IMG/VR virus record: IMGVR_UViG_3300030419_002490
Span: 1-40,458 of that record
DNA: 40,458 bases
Source: a virus
Direction: 5' to 3' (one strand)
In this document: one piece after another, positions 33,196-40,458 of the stretch
Numbering within the stretch: position 1 is the stretch's first letter
How the letters are laid out: every line of letters starts with the position of its first letter
Program-made: the position numbers and the translations under genes
The notes under the pieces: generated by a model
The model's input: only the letters and a program-made list of their open reading frames with translations
Databases searched by the model: none
What the model was told of the DNA's origin: nothing

Positions 33196-33798
33196 TTAAT
33201 AGAGTATATCATTAAGAAGTCTGTTTAGTTTATCTTCTTGTGTAAAATTATTTAAATCGCTTTCTTTTGCTTCTCGCAACATAAAGGCTCCGGGTGTTGA
33301 TGGCTCTGAGACGAAATCAAAGCAGATGAGTTGAAAATCATCATTAACTTCAGTCACGCCATCCTTCTCGGTTACTGTGCCTAGTCCTCTGGATGATATC
33401 CCAACTTTAACGCCGCCCTCCACAAGAGCACGGAGGGTGTTTCCAGCATCAGTTGGGAGAACCTTTACTTTACCCATAACATCATCACCGTCCCACCATA
33501 TATCAGTAACCATATGTGAGGCGTTCTTAAGATTAACAACAGAGTCCTCTGGGTGGTCTAATTCCCCGAGTGCTCGACGATCTTTTACAATGTCGATATA
33601 GTTTCTGACTTCTCTTTCTAAAACTCTCCTACTATACCTTCTTTTGTTTCCGTTTAGACGTTCAGCAGTTTGCATACGACCAGTTAAATACATAGCACCA
33701 TTTGCTACTTCAGCTTTCTCTGCTTCAGTTAAAAGATCTTGGCATAAGCCATCTTTGCAAAGCTCGTAGAATTCTCTTAAAAGAACTTTCTTAGTCAT
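33196..33798 (-). CDS. 21: Prohead core protease gp21
   Basis: A 200-aa serine protease that matures the head by cutting after (L/I)-x-E. GALGELDHPED-like RRALGELDHPED holds the catalytic His, and VKVGISSRGLGTV holds the catalytic Ser; FDFVSEPSTPGAFM is the conserved end of the fold. The start is ATG 33798 with AAGGAG eight bases upstream; the longer frame to 33825 is rejected. It overlaps the end of the 817-aa gene by eight bases. Confidence 0.92.
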   Translation of the reverse strand: MTKKVLLREFYELCKDGLCQDLLTEAEKAEVANGAMYLTGRMQTAERLNGNKRRYSRRVLEREVRNYIDIVKDRRALGELDHPEDSVVNLKNASHMVTDIWWDGDDVMGKVKVLPTDAGNTLRALVEGGVKVGISSRGLGTVTEKDGVTEVNDDFQLICFDFVSEPSTPGAFMLREAKESDLNNFTQEDKLNRLLNDILY

Positions 33799-36244
33799 CT
33801 TTACTCTCCTTGATAATACCAGCAATCTTTGCCCAGCGGTCTAAAGTCTCTTGAAGATTTTCGTTTGCTGCGCCTTTGACGTAGCCCCTTCTTCTTTTGC
33901 CTGTTCTCACAGATGGGCTACCTTTCTTTTTCTTTCCAAAGGCTGATTTTGGTGCTTTGCCAAATTCAATACCACCTGAACCGAGTTTCAAGCTGTCATC
34001 CGTGTCGACACCAAGAACATCAGCAAAAGCACTAGCAGTTGAATCAAGCTCTGGTGTTTCGTCATCCTCTGGCTTGCCAGCAGACATGCCTCTTCTTTTT
34101 CTTAATTCAGGGGCAAGAACATCCATAAATGCTTTTGCACGTTGTTCTTTGTCTTCTCCACGAAGCGCACTAACATACTTCTTCATAAAACTTTCAAAAT
34201 TTTCATCAGATCTCTGAATATTACCAACGTTAAATTGGATAACGTGCCCTTCAGGAAGAGCACCAGTTGGCTCTAGTCCAAGTTTCTGACCTGCTGCTTT
34301 TCTCATTGTTGCAAAGGCGTTTTCCCCTTTCTTAACAACACGAACACCGACTTGAATACCGGACATCTGTTCAGCTTGGTTTGTCGCTCTTGTTTTCTTC
34401 TCAGCGATATCCCTTTGGACGTCGCCCTGATTGAAGACAATAACTTGTGGTAGCCTGATAAAACGACCATTGTTCTTAGCGCAATCTGATTCATAATCAT
34501 GCTGATAGCTTGAAAATTCTAACTCGCCAGTATTATAAGTATCTTCAATCGATGGCATGCCCTCGGCAGAAACAACCATAGCCGTCTTTTGTTCGCCACG
34601 TTGTGTTTGAAAGTCAAAGGTATCACCAACTTTAAATTTGTATGCTCTCATAGCAGATACCATAGATTTACATATGTTATCGCTTTCTTCGAGAACAGGA
34701 AACGGTGTCTCAACTGGTCCTTCCTCTCCGCCCTCTTCTGGCTTAGGATCAAGCACTGGGTCTTTGGGTTCAAAGAATGGCATCATATCTTTCAATAAAT
34801 CCATTTTTTGATTTCTTGAGGATTTCTGCCCCTTAACCCTTAATGCTTTGACTGCTGCTGCACTGGCAAGGAGACCGACCCCAAGTGTCCCAAGGGCAAC
34901 AGCAGCGGCTGCAAGAGTTGCACCGCCAAGAACGGATCCAGCTACCATCGTAACCGATCCTGTTTTTAAAACAGTTGCGCTTGCTTTTGTAATCAACTTG
35001 CCAATTATTGCTGTTTTGCCTCCTCCCGGCTGCATACCAAGAATAGTTTTACCAGCATCGGGAACAGCACCAGAGGCTGTAGCTCCCTCGGCTCCAATTG
35101 ACTTTAATAATTCCGGTGAACCGCCGTTTCCTTTAACAAATTCTATAAAATCTGGTGAAATGGCTCCGGGCTTAACAACCGAATTAACAAGTTTAGCCGA
35201 CGCTTCTCCGCCTCCGGCAGTTTTCGCAAATTCGTAAAGTTGAGTTCCCATTTCTCCACTAACGCTTCTAAAGCTTTCTCTACCCAAATCGTTCATACCT
35301 TGTGTAATAATAAATTCAGGTGTTTTCCCAGAAGCTGCGGCAATCTTGTCAACATTATCTACAAAAAAATCATTATTAAGCTTTATCTGGTCTGTTGATG
35401 TAGCGGCATCTCTAAAAGTTTGGAGAAAACCATTACCCTCGCTATCCATAATAACATCAGAATATTTACCAATTTGGGTTTCCAATTGAGCATACTTGCC
35501 CGGATCTGTAATAAATTCGCTGGGAACATACTCCGATCCAATTGCTGCCATACCAAATAATCTATATCCCCAAGCAGCACTACTTAAACCAAGAAGTGCC
35601 AAAGCAAGGGGTGCTTTGTTGCTTTTTAGTTGTTTTGTTGTTTCAGCTTCTTTTCCATATGCTGTGTCGTCTTCCTCATCTGCAATTTTTTGTGCTTCTT
35701 TTTCCCAATCAACTTCGGCAAGAACATCGTCTTCACTCTCCTCTTCTTCATTCATGTATTGACCATATCTGCCTTTCATTTCATTTTGTTTTGTAAGCAC
35801 GATTTTGTGGAGGAGTTCGACATATTCATTAGCAATATCAGTATGTAAGGAGTCTTTAGGCTGATCTTCAGGTCCTTTTCCCTCTTGGTAGTTGTCGACT
35901 GCTTCTTTTAGAGAAAGATAAAAAGCATAAATGTTATCATTAATCTGCTGAAATTCTTCAGTCCCTTGCTTGGACATCGACAGGTTCGGATACCTGTCTG
36001 TGTCATACGCTTTTCCCAAATCATTCCAAAACTTATTAACACGCTGGGCGCTGTCTTTTTCAAGGGCTGCTGCCAATTTTTCTCTTGCTGCTTCTTTTTC
36101 TTTGCTTGTCTGGCGACCAAACATAGAAGCAAAGCCATCTTTTAAGCTCTGGGTAAAACTTTCATCTAACTGTTGACGAATCTCTTCTGTGAGTTGTTCT
36201 CTGATTAATTGTTCTAATTGGCTTTTTGTTAAACGATTTTTCAT
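33791..36244 (-). CDS. Large probable prohead-core / internal head protein
   Basis: An 817-aa protein. The ATG at 36244 (AAGGA SD) is chosen because the longer frame to 36274 would start at the terminator stem. The N-terminus MKNRLTKSQLEQLIREQLTEEI is a helical peptide with L/I-x-E sites like a head-targeting propeptide. Hydrophobic stretches lie near 218-240 (ALALLGLSSAAWGYRLFGM) and 430-470 (Ala/Gly-rich). The C-terminus has TLDRWAKIAGIIKE, echoing the scaffold tail LDRMKRLAGL. It lies between portal-side genes and gp21. An internal virion protein processed by gp21 is my inference. Confidence 0.6.
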   Translation of the reverse strand: MKNRLTKSQLEQLIREQLTEEIRQQLDESFTQSLKDGFASMFGRQTSKEKEAAREKLAAALEKDSAQRVNKFWNDLGKAYDTDRYPNLSMSKQGTEEFQQINDNIYAFYLSLKEAVDNYQEGKGPEDQPKDSLHTDIANEYVELLHKIVLTKQNEMKGRYGQYMNEEEESEDDVLAEVDWEKEAQKIADEEDDTAYGKEAETTKQLKSNKAPLALALLGLSSAAWGYRLFGMAAIGSEYVPSEFITDPGKYAQLETQIGKYSDVIMDSEGNGFLQTFRDAATSTDQIKLNNDFFVDNVDKIAAASGKTPEFIITQGMNDLGRESFRSVSGEMGTQLYEFAKTAGGGEASAKLVNSVVKPGAISPDFIEFVKGNGGSPELLKSIGAEGATASGAVPDAGKTILGMQPGGGKTAIIGKLITKASATVLKTGSVTMVAGSVLGGATLAAAAVALGTLGVGLLASAAAVKALRVKGQKSSRNQKMDLLKDMMPFFEPKDPVLDPKPEEGGEEGPVETPFPVLEESDNICKSMVSAMRAYKFKVGDTFDFQTQRGEQKTAMVVSAEGMPSIEDTYNTGELEFSSYQHDYESDCAKNNGRFIRLPQVIVFNQGDVQRDIAEKKTRATNQAEQMSGIQVGVRVVKKGENAFATMRKAAGQKLGLEPTGALPEGHVIQFNVGNIQRSDENFESFMKKYVSALRGEDKEQRAKAFMDVLAPELRKRRGMSAGKPEDDETPELDSTASAFADVLGVDTDDSLKLGSGGIEFGKAPKSAFGKKKKGSPSVRTGKRRRGYVKGAANENLQETLDRWAKIAGIIKESKDD

Positions 36245-36264
36245 TAATTGATATTCCTTGTGGG

Positions 36265-36293
36265 TAAAAAACAAGTGCGGCCGTTAGCCGCAC
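36265..36293 (-). terminator. Rho-independent terminator before the 817-aa gene
   Basis: On the minus strand the stem GTGCGGC / GCCGCAC (7 bp, loop TAACG) is followed by TTGTTTTTT. It starts four bases past the mini-ORF stop and closes the portal-side operon. Confidence 0.9.
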
Positions 36294-36296
36294 GAG

Positions 36297-36347
36297 TTAG
36301 GATCCTTTACAGCATCTTCTTACTGGTTGTAGTCTCCACTTTTTCAT
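36297..36347 (-). CDS. 16-aa mini-ORF with perfect SD
   Basis: ATG 36347 overlaps the TGA of the membrane-protein gene (ATGA) and is preceded by GGAGGT and five A. It encodes MKKWRLQPVRRCCKGS and stops at 36297, just before the terminator. The peptide is basic with two adjacent Cys. The SD is the strongest type in the window, hard to explain unless something is translated here. No homologue known to me. Confidence 0.5.
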   Translation of the reverse strand: MKKWRLQPVRRCCKGS

Positions 36348-36646
36348 TTTTTACCTCCATCGATTTTTATACCTTCATCACCAAAGACCATATTCAGGAC
36401 ATACGATGTGCCCGACGAAAGACAGCCTAAAACGAGCAAATTTGCATAATTATACTCAAACGTAAATAGTTCTGTAAAAGCGTTTATACCAAACAAAAAC
36501 ACCCCTACCCAGAACCCCATACACATAGCACAGCGAAATAGTTCTCCGAGCTTGCCTTCTTTTGGTCTGATTGGGTTAAATATAGAGCCATACACTAAGA
36601 TTTGTGTTAAGCCGTATGCGGTGAGAATAAAATAAACAAGATCCAT
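36344..36646 (-). CDS. Small membrane protein with CxxC motif
   Basis: A 100-aa protein with about three membrane segments (1-20, 42-58, 68-88) and a cytoplasmic-looking basic tail (GIKIDGGKK). FRCAMCMGFWVG places CxxC beside a membrane helix, reminiscent of small DUF1360-type membrane proteins. It has an AGAGG SD overlapping the upstream stop. Holin-like or envelope-modifying roles are possible; function unknown. Confidence 0.65.
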   Translation of the reverse strand: MDLVYFILTAYGLTQILVYGSIFNPIRPKEGKLGELFRCAMCMGFWVGVFLFGINAFTELFTFEYNYANLLVLGCLSSGTSYVLNMVFGDEGIKIDGGKK

Positions 36647-36654
36647 TTAGCCTC

Positions 36655-37233
36655 TTATTCGTAAACTGAGCCGTAGTAATAGGAGGGATAGTAGTCAATG
36701 ACCCCTTGGGTCCCTTTTCTTTCTTCGTGTGGAATTTCACCAAGCTCTGTAGAGTCTGCTGCATCTGGATCCATGAGGCGATCTTCTTCCTCTCTTTCAA
36801 CGTCTGCTTTCAGTTGCAAGAACTTGCCTTCATCTTGCATAAACTCATGAACCAAATACAGAGCAACATTAGTTGTATCTGCATATTTGCTTTCTGTTGG
36901 ATAAGAGGCTTCAAGAGATCCATAGATGTTTCCAGATTTTACACTCTCAGGCATAATCAAACCCTTGGACTGCATTAGCCTAAAAAGTCTGTCTTGTGCC
37001 TCATAAGCAAGGTCGTTTTGATTTGTTTTAGAAAAAGTAATTACCTTCCCTTCTTCTGGTGCGATTACAACATCAATAAGGTAGTGATCAAAGACCATAA
37101 TTTTGCCGTCAACTGCTCGTCTAGCGACGAGTTCAATTGTTCTTGGCTTTAAATCAGGATTTGATGGGACGATCTTAACTTTAATCTCGCCACTCTGATC
37201 CTCTTCCCTCTCGATCTTTACATTAATCGCCAT
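36655..37233 (-). CDS. Head-cluster protein, unknown
   Basis: A 192-aa protein. The N-terminal half is beta-rich (MAINVKIEREEDQSGEIKVK..., KIMVFDHYLIDVVIAPEEGK), the middle is helical, and the C-terminus is acidic then Tyr-rich (YYPSYYYGSVYE). It has an AGGAG SD and overlaps the upstream gene by 11 bases. Position between portal and protease suggests a head-assembly role; no family recognised. Confidence 0.62.
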   Translation of the reverse strand: MAINVKIEREEDQSGEIKVKIVPSNPDLKPRTIELVARRAVDGKIMVFDHYLIDVVIAPEEGKVITFSKTNQNDLAYEAQDRLFRLMQSKGLIMPESVKSGNIYGSLEASYPTESKYADTTNVALYLVHEFMQDEGKFLQLKADVEREEEDRLMDPDAADSTELGEIPHEERKGTQGVIDYYPSYYYGSVYE

Positions 37234-38068
37234 TTGTTTCTAGCTCCTGAACCAATTCTTGCACTTTTAAGATAGTTACCAAAGAGTCGTCGTCTAATCT
37301 TTGCTTTTTCATATCTTCTAGCTTCTCCAAAACTTGACCAATTTTTTCACTGATTGTCTCTGGCTGATCTTCGGAAGCCATATGAGCATTAAGTGCTTCT
37401 TTAATTCTGCCAATCTCATCATTAAGAAAAACATTGAATTGAAGCATTGCCTCTTGATCAACAGAGGTAGCTAACTTACTTAAAAGATTAATTTGATTTT
37501 CATTTAAAGAATTGTATCTATCATTGAACTTATCAACAAACTTTGAATAAACAATGTTATCGATTGGTTCCATATTGCTCTCTTTAATCTGCTTTTTTCC
37601 GTGAGAAGTCATATAATTTAAAGCTACCTCTTCTAAAATGACCTTTTCTTTGACCGGGAGGTCTTCGTTGTTAAACAATTGACCGATTGTAGCTAAACTT
37701 TTGTAGTTAGGGACAAAGTTATTAAATACTTCCTTTGAGATCTGCTTGTTAATTTTGTTAATTAATGCAGTCTGTTCATTGAAGATCTCTTTTTTATCAA
37801 GTGTGTCGTATTCTTTCTTTGTTTCCGACAACATTTTCTCTGCTGTCTTTGATTTAAGACCCTTTGTCTCTAATATTGTTTTGTAAAGGTCTAATTCAGT
37901 TCTTAAAACAGACCCTTGTGAGAAATGTTCTCTCATAATATTAATAATTTCTGCTTTCTTTACTTGGTCTTGTTCTAAAATTGACTTTGTTGCTTCACGA
38001 ACCAATGCCTCGTAAAGAAAAGCGGTATTTCTTTTCTTATTGTGCTTTAACTTTGCCATTGTTTTCAT
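37223..38068 (-). CDS. Helical head-cluster protein, unknown
   Basis: A 281-aa mostly alpha-helical, charged protein (e.g. KEIFNEQTALINKINKQIS). It has a GGAG SD five bases before ATG 38068, which lies 32 bases inside the end of the portal gene. The basic N-terminus (KLKHNKKRN) and coiled-coil character fit a core or assembly factor such as T4 gp67/68, but I see no sequence match. Confidence 0.62.
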   Translation of the reverse strand: MKTMAKLKHNKKRNTAFLYEALVREATKSILEQDQVKKAEIINIMREHFSQGSVLRTELDLYKTILETKGLKSKTAEKMLSETKKEYDTLDKKEIFNEQTALINKINKQISKEVFNNFVPNYKSLATIGQLFNNEDLPVKEKVILEEVALNYMTSHGKKQIKESNMEPIDNIVYSKFVDKFNDRYNSLNENQINLLSKLATSVDQEAMLQFNVFLNDEIGRIKEALNAHMASEDQPETISEKIGQVLEKLEDMKKQRLDDDSLVTILKVQELVQELETNGD

Positions 38069-40046
38069 TTAACTCCGTTTTTTCTTCCTGTTGTTTAAGT
38101 TTGAGTTCAGATATGAGCCCCTTGACACTATCAGTAACTTGTAATAGTCTCTGCTCATCTTCATCTGTATAATTAGATATCTGTTCTTGGAACATCATAT
38201 CTTTTATCGAACCCCCAATCATATCTTTAGCTGACATTGCCCCCTTAAAGGTATTTCTTGGTGTATTCGACGCCATTTCACGACTATACTGTGCCTTATT
38301 GGATCGATTTCTCGCTCCACGAGTTCTGCGGTCACCTCCTCTGAACTTGACTGGCTCATATAAATGATCGTGTCTATCAGGGCTCATATCATTTCTTTTT
38401 CCGGGGGCTGCTAAGAGCGTCTCATCTCCGCCTTCTCCGCCTGCCGCTGGTGTTTCTGGAGTGTCTGCTGCTGGTGTGTCTCCTCCCAGTGGGGCATCAT
38501 CTCCGAGGTCTAAATCGTCGCCTTCTGTTCCCCCAGTAAGGTCGAGACCGCCGCCTTCAGTAGCTGGTGCTCCCCCTACTGCTGCTGCTTGATTAACCTG
38601 TTCAGCAACACCATCCAGCTTCGCTGTGTGATACCTATCGTAGAACATCTCACGCTGATTTCTAACAAACTCTTCGTCAGAGATGTTGAACAGATGCTTT
38701 GCAACCCAACGCTTGGAGAAAAATCCTTCAACAGCTTGGTTTGCAACCTCAAACTTTGTCTTCCAGTGCTCTAACTCTTGGAGTTCAGCAATCTTTGATG
38801 GGTTGTTAAGAGACACCTTAAAGGAAATAAGGTCGTCGCCTCTATACCCAAGAGTAAAAAGGTGGATAATGCCAATCTTTTCTAACTCAGAAATCACAAC
38901 TCTCTGCAATCTCTGAATTGTTCTTGCGAAACGAATGTCTTTTTGTGCGAGCGTGGCTTTATCTTCTTCTGCACCTTCTGCTCTTGACAGGTAAGAAGCT
39001 GGTATTTTAAGTGCGGCAAACAGTTTGTCTCGGAGATATTTCACATCATCGATATCTCCGGTGTATTGTCCACCTGCTAATGTTTCAATGGATGAGGAAC
39101 TGCCCTGTCTAACAGGAATAAAATAATCTTCATCAACAGAAAGCGGGTTATAACGAAGATCAACACGACCAGAATCAACATCGACAACCTGATTGCGTTT
39201 CATCTGTGTCATAACTTTTTGCATATACTGTTCAATTTCTTCTGGTGGTAGGTTACCAACATCAATTTTGAACACTCTTCTTTCTGGTGATCGAACGATA
39301 CGATAAGCCATCATTGCATCTTCAAGAAGAGTGAGTTGTCTCCAAATACGACGTGCTGGTTCTAAAACAGATGTTCCATATGGGGCATACCTATCATTAC
39401 CAAGGATGCGAAAGTGTGCAACCTGCCAGTTCTCGAATGTTAATCCAGCAGAATTCCATTGATATTGCACATAATTAGGGTTAGTTTCGTCCTCCCCTTC
39501 CAGACGCTCTACATCCCGTGTTGGAAGACTAATGACATTTTTAACACCGATAGTCTCATCAATGTCAATATAAAGAAAGTAATCTCCATACTTACACATT
39601 GTGCGGCACCAACCAAAAAGGTTGTGCTCTAAGTTCATAACGTTGTGATATAAATTATCAAGTATAAGCTTGATCTCTTCGTTAGGGCAACGAATTTTAA
39701 GAAGCTGTTGAAGATCTGATGAAGTTGTCATCTCGTCTGCATAAATGTCAAGTGCTGATGCAATCTCTGGCGTATATTCCATCTGATCAAAGTCGGTATA
39801 GCGGATACCACGATTCTGTGTTCCGTAAACACCACCCACCATACTTGATATTATATTATAATCTTGTTTTTTAAATTGCTTTCCAGATGCAGAGGTAAAC
39901 TTAGTAGCATACCTATCCATCTGCTTTCTTCTTTGGTTTCTAACTGCTTGGGCACGGTGATTGACAATTGGACCCGAGAATAATCGTGTTAGTCTTTTAA
40001 AAAGATCTGAATCTGCGTTGTTTGGATTTCTTCTATTATCAGCCAT
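38037..40046 (-). CDS. 20: Portal protein gp20
   Basis: A 669-aa vertex portal (T4 gp20 is 524 aa). Conserved parts are EYTPEIASALDIYADEMTT, YGDYFLYIDID, RIVRSPERRVFKIDVGNLP, DYFIPVRQGSSSSIETLAGGQ and LRDKLFAALKIPASYLSR. From about 480 a Gly/Asp/Ala-rich low-complexity stretch adds length, followed by a basic RGGDRRTRGARNRSN segment and a C-terminal helix. The dodecamer is the DNA channel and packaging dock. It follows the terminase gene by five bases with an AAGG SD. Confidence 0.93.
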   Translation of the reverse strand: MADNRRNPNNADSDLFKRLTRLFSGPIVNHRAQAVRNQRRKQMDRYATKFTSASGKQFKKQDYNIISSMVGGVYGTQNRGIRYTDFDQMEYTPEIASALDIYADEMTTSSDLQQLLKIRCPNEEIKLILDNLYHNVMNLEHNLFGWCRTMCKYGDYFLYIDIDETIGVKNVISLPTRDVERLEGEDETNPNYVQYQWNSAGLTFENWQVAHFRILGNDRYAPYGTSVLEPARRIWRQLTLLEDAMMAYRIVRSPERRVFKIDVGNLPPEEIEQYMQKVMTQMKRNQVVDVDSGRVDLRYNPLSVDEDYFIPVRQGSSSSIETLAGGQYTGDIDDVKYLRDKLFAALKIPASYLSRAEGAEEDKATLAQKDIRFARTIQRLQRVVISELEKIGIIHLFTLGYRGDDLISFKVSLNNPSKIAELQELEHWKTKFEVANQAVEGFFSKRWVAKHLFNISDEEFVRNQREMFYDRYHTAKLDGVAEQVNQAAAVGGAPATEGGGLDLTGGTEGDDLDLGDDAPLGGDTPAADTPETPAAGGEGGDETLLAAPGKRNDMSPDRHDHLYEPVKFRGGDRRTRGARNRSNKAQYSREMASNTPRNTFKGAMSAKDMIGGSIKDMMFQEQISNYTDEDEQRLLQVTDSVKGLISELKLKQQEEKTELNENNGKVKAQ

Positions 40047-40051
40047 TTATT

Positions 40052-40458
40052 TTAACCTTTTAATAACCAAAGGAACTCTCTTTGTTTTTTAATAGCATCG
40101 GATTGTTCGATTGGCTTATAGCCTTCTTGTCCGGGTATGCTCGTATTTAACTTTCTATTGCTCACAGTCATGGAACTTAAAAAGATCTTTGAATATTCTA
40201 AAGCCTTTTTGTTCTCTTGTAAAGCCGTATCTCTGACCCAACATCCAATAGCAAACGACATAACCAAGTCGTCGTTATACATCCTCATCGCTTGTGGGCG
40301 TCCATTTTGCCAAACAAATGTTTCCAATTCGTGAAACAAGCGATTAGAATATATAGTAATTAGTTTATTTCTTATGAATTCTTCCATTTTAGCAACAACT
40401 AATGGTCTGGTTTTTGAAGTCATAGAAAAACCGGGGATTGCATTTGATTTGCCCTCTG
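40052..40458 (-). CDS. 17: Terminase large subunit gp17, C-terminal part
   Basis: The frame is open to the window edge (EGKSNAIPGFSMTSKTRPL...), so this is the last 135 residues or so of a larger protein, not a gene starting at 40423. YNDDLVMSFAIGCWVRDTAL carries the conserved nuclease-site Asp pair of terminase nuclease domains, and NKLITIYSNRLFHELETFVW is typical. The ATPase domain lies outside. It cuts and pumps DNA into the prohead and is followed by its partner portal gene. Confidence 0.88.
   Translation of the reverse strand, partial: EGKSNAIPGFSMTSKTRPLVVAKMEEFIRNKLITIYSNRLFHELETFVWQNGRPQAMRMYNDDLVMSFAIGCWVRDTALQENKKALEYSKIFLSSMTVSNRKLNTSIPGQEGYKPIEQSDAIKKQREFLWLLKG

Noticed and set aside
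36245-36274. Start of the 817-aa gene at 36274
   Set aside because: That start lies in the terminator region and lacks an SD; ATG 36244 follows AAGGA.
40052-40423. Stand-alone 123-aa gene at the right edge
   Set aside because: The frame continues open to the window end with terminase-like residues, so it is the tail of gp17.

Overview
This window is a contiguous piece of a tailed-phage genome with T4-like (contractile-tail, Straboviridae/Kyanoviridae-like) architecture. Every gene I can support lies on the minus strand, so the biological reading direction is from 40458 down to 1. Coding density is very high: spacing is short or overlapping, and nearly every start has an AGGAG/GGAGG-type Shine-Dalgarno (SD). 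Base composition is AT-rich. Divergence from T4, a phage bS21 gene, a class II ribonucleotide reductase and a family A polymerase point to an environmental, probably aquatic, myovirus. The consistent SD use suggests an SD-using host. I cannot name the host or a close relative from sequence alone, and I saw no tRNA, CRISPR, integrase or insertion sequence.

Layout in transcription order. (1) Packaging and head, about 40.4-32.8 kb: C-terminus of the terminase large subunit (gp17), portal (gp20), two unknown proteins, a small membrane protein, a 16-codon mini-ORF, an 817-aa probable core/internal protein, the prohead protease (gp21) and a small core-like protein. (2) An insertion between gp21 and gp22 relative to T4 order, about 32.7-28.0 kb: ribosomal protein bS21, two small beta-rich proteins, a 997-aa repeat-built fibre with an S74 intramolecular chaperone, and an 86-aa unknown. 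(3) Scaffold (gp22), major capsid (gp23), neck proteins (gp13, gp14) and tail terminator (gp15), about 27.9-22.2 kb. (4) Tail sheath (gp18), tube (gp19), gp26-like hub protein, small chaperone-like protein, tape measure and baseplate/hub proteins, about 22.1-7.5 kb. (5) Replication and nucleotide metabolism, about 7.5-0 kb: compact family A DNA polymerase without an exonuclease domain, a divergent tubulin/FtsZ-like protein, single-stranded DNA-binding protein (gp32), UvsX/RecA recombinase, an odd His/Tyr/Lys-rich lipoprotein, a small acidic protein, a separate FEN-type 5'-3' exonuclease, a DnaB-like helicase and the N-terminus of a class II RNR.

Six rho-independent terminators divide the minus strand into transcription units (after gp32, the gp51-position gene, gp23, the fibre, the 168-aa gene and the mini-ORF). 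A sigma70-like promoter precedes gp32. A recurrent CTATTTA element lies in the gaps before gp22, gp13, gp18 and gp19, and a variant lies before the fibre, so it may be a late-promoter element.

The most unusual items are the FtsZ/tubulin-like gene wedged between polymerase and SSB, the polymerase/exonuclease arrangement, the bS21 gene, an 18-bp inverted repeat enclosing the ribosome-binding site of the lipoprotein gene, the structured fibre leader, and the GGAGGT-led mini-ORF just before a terminator.
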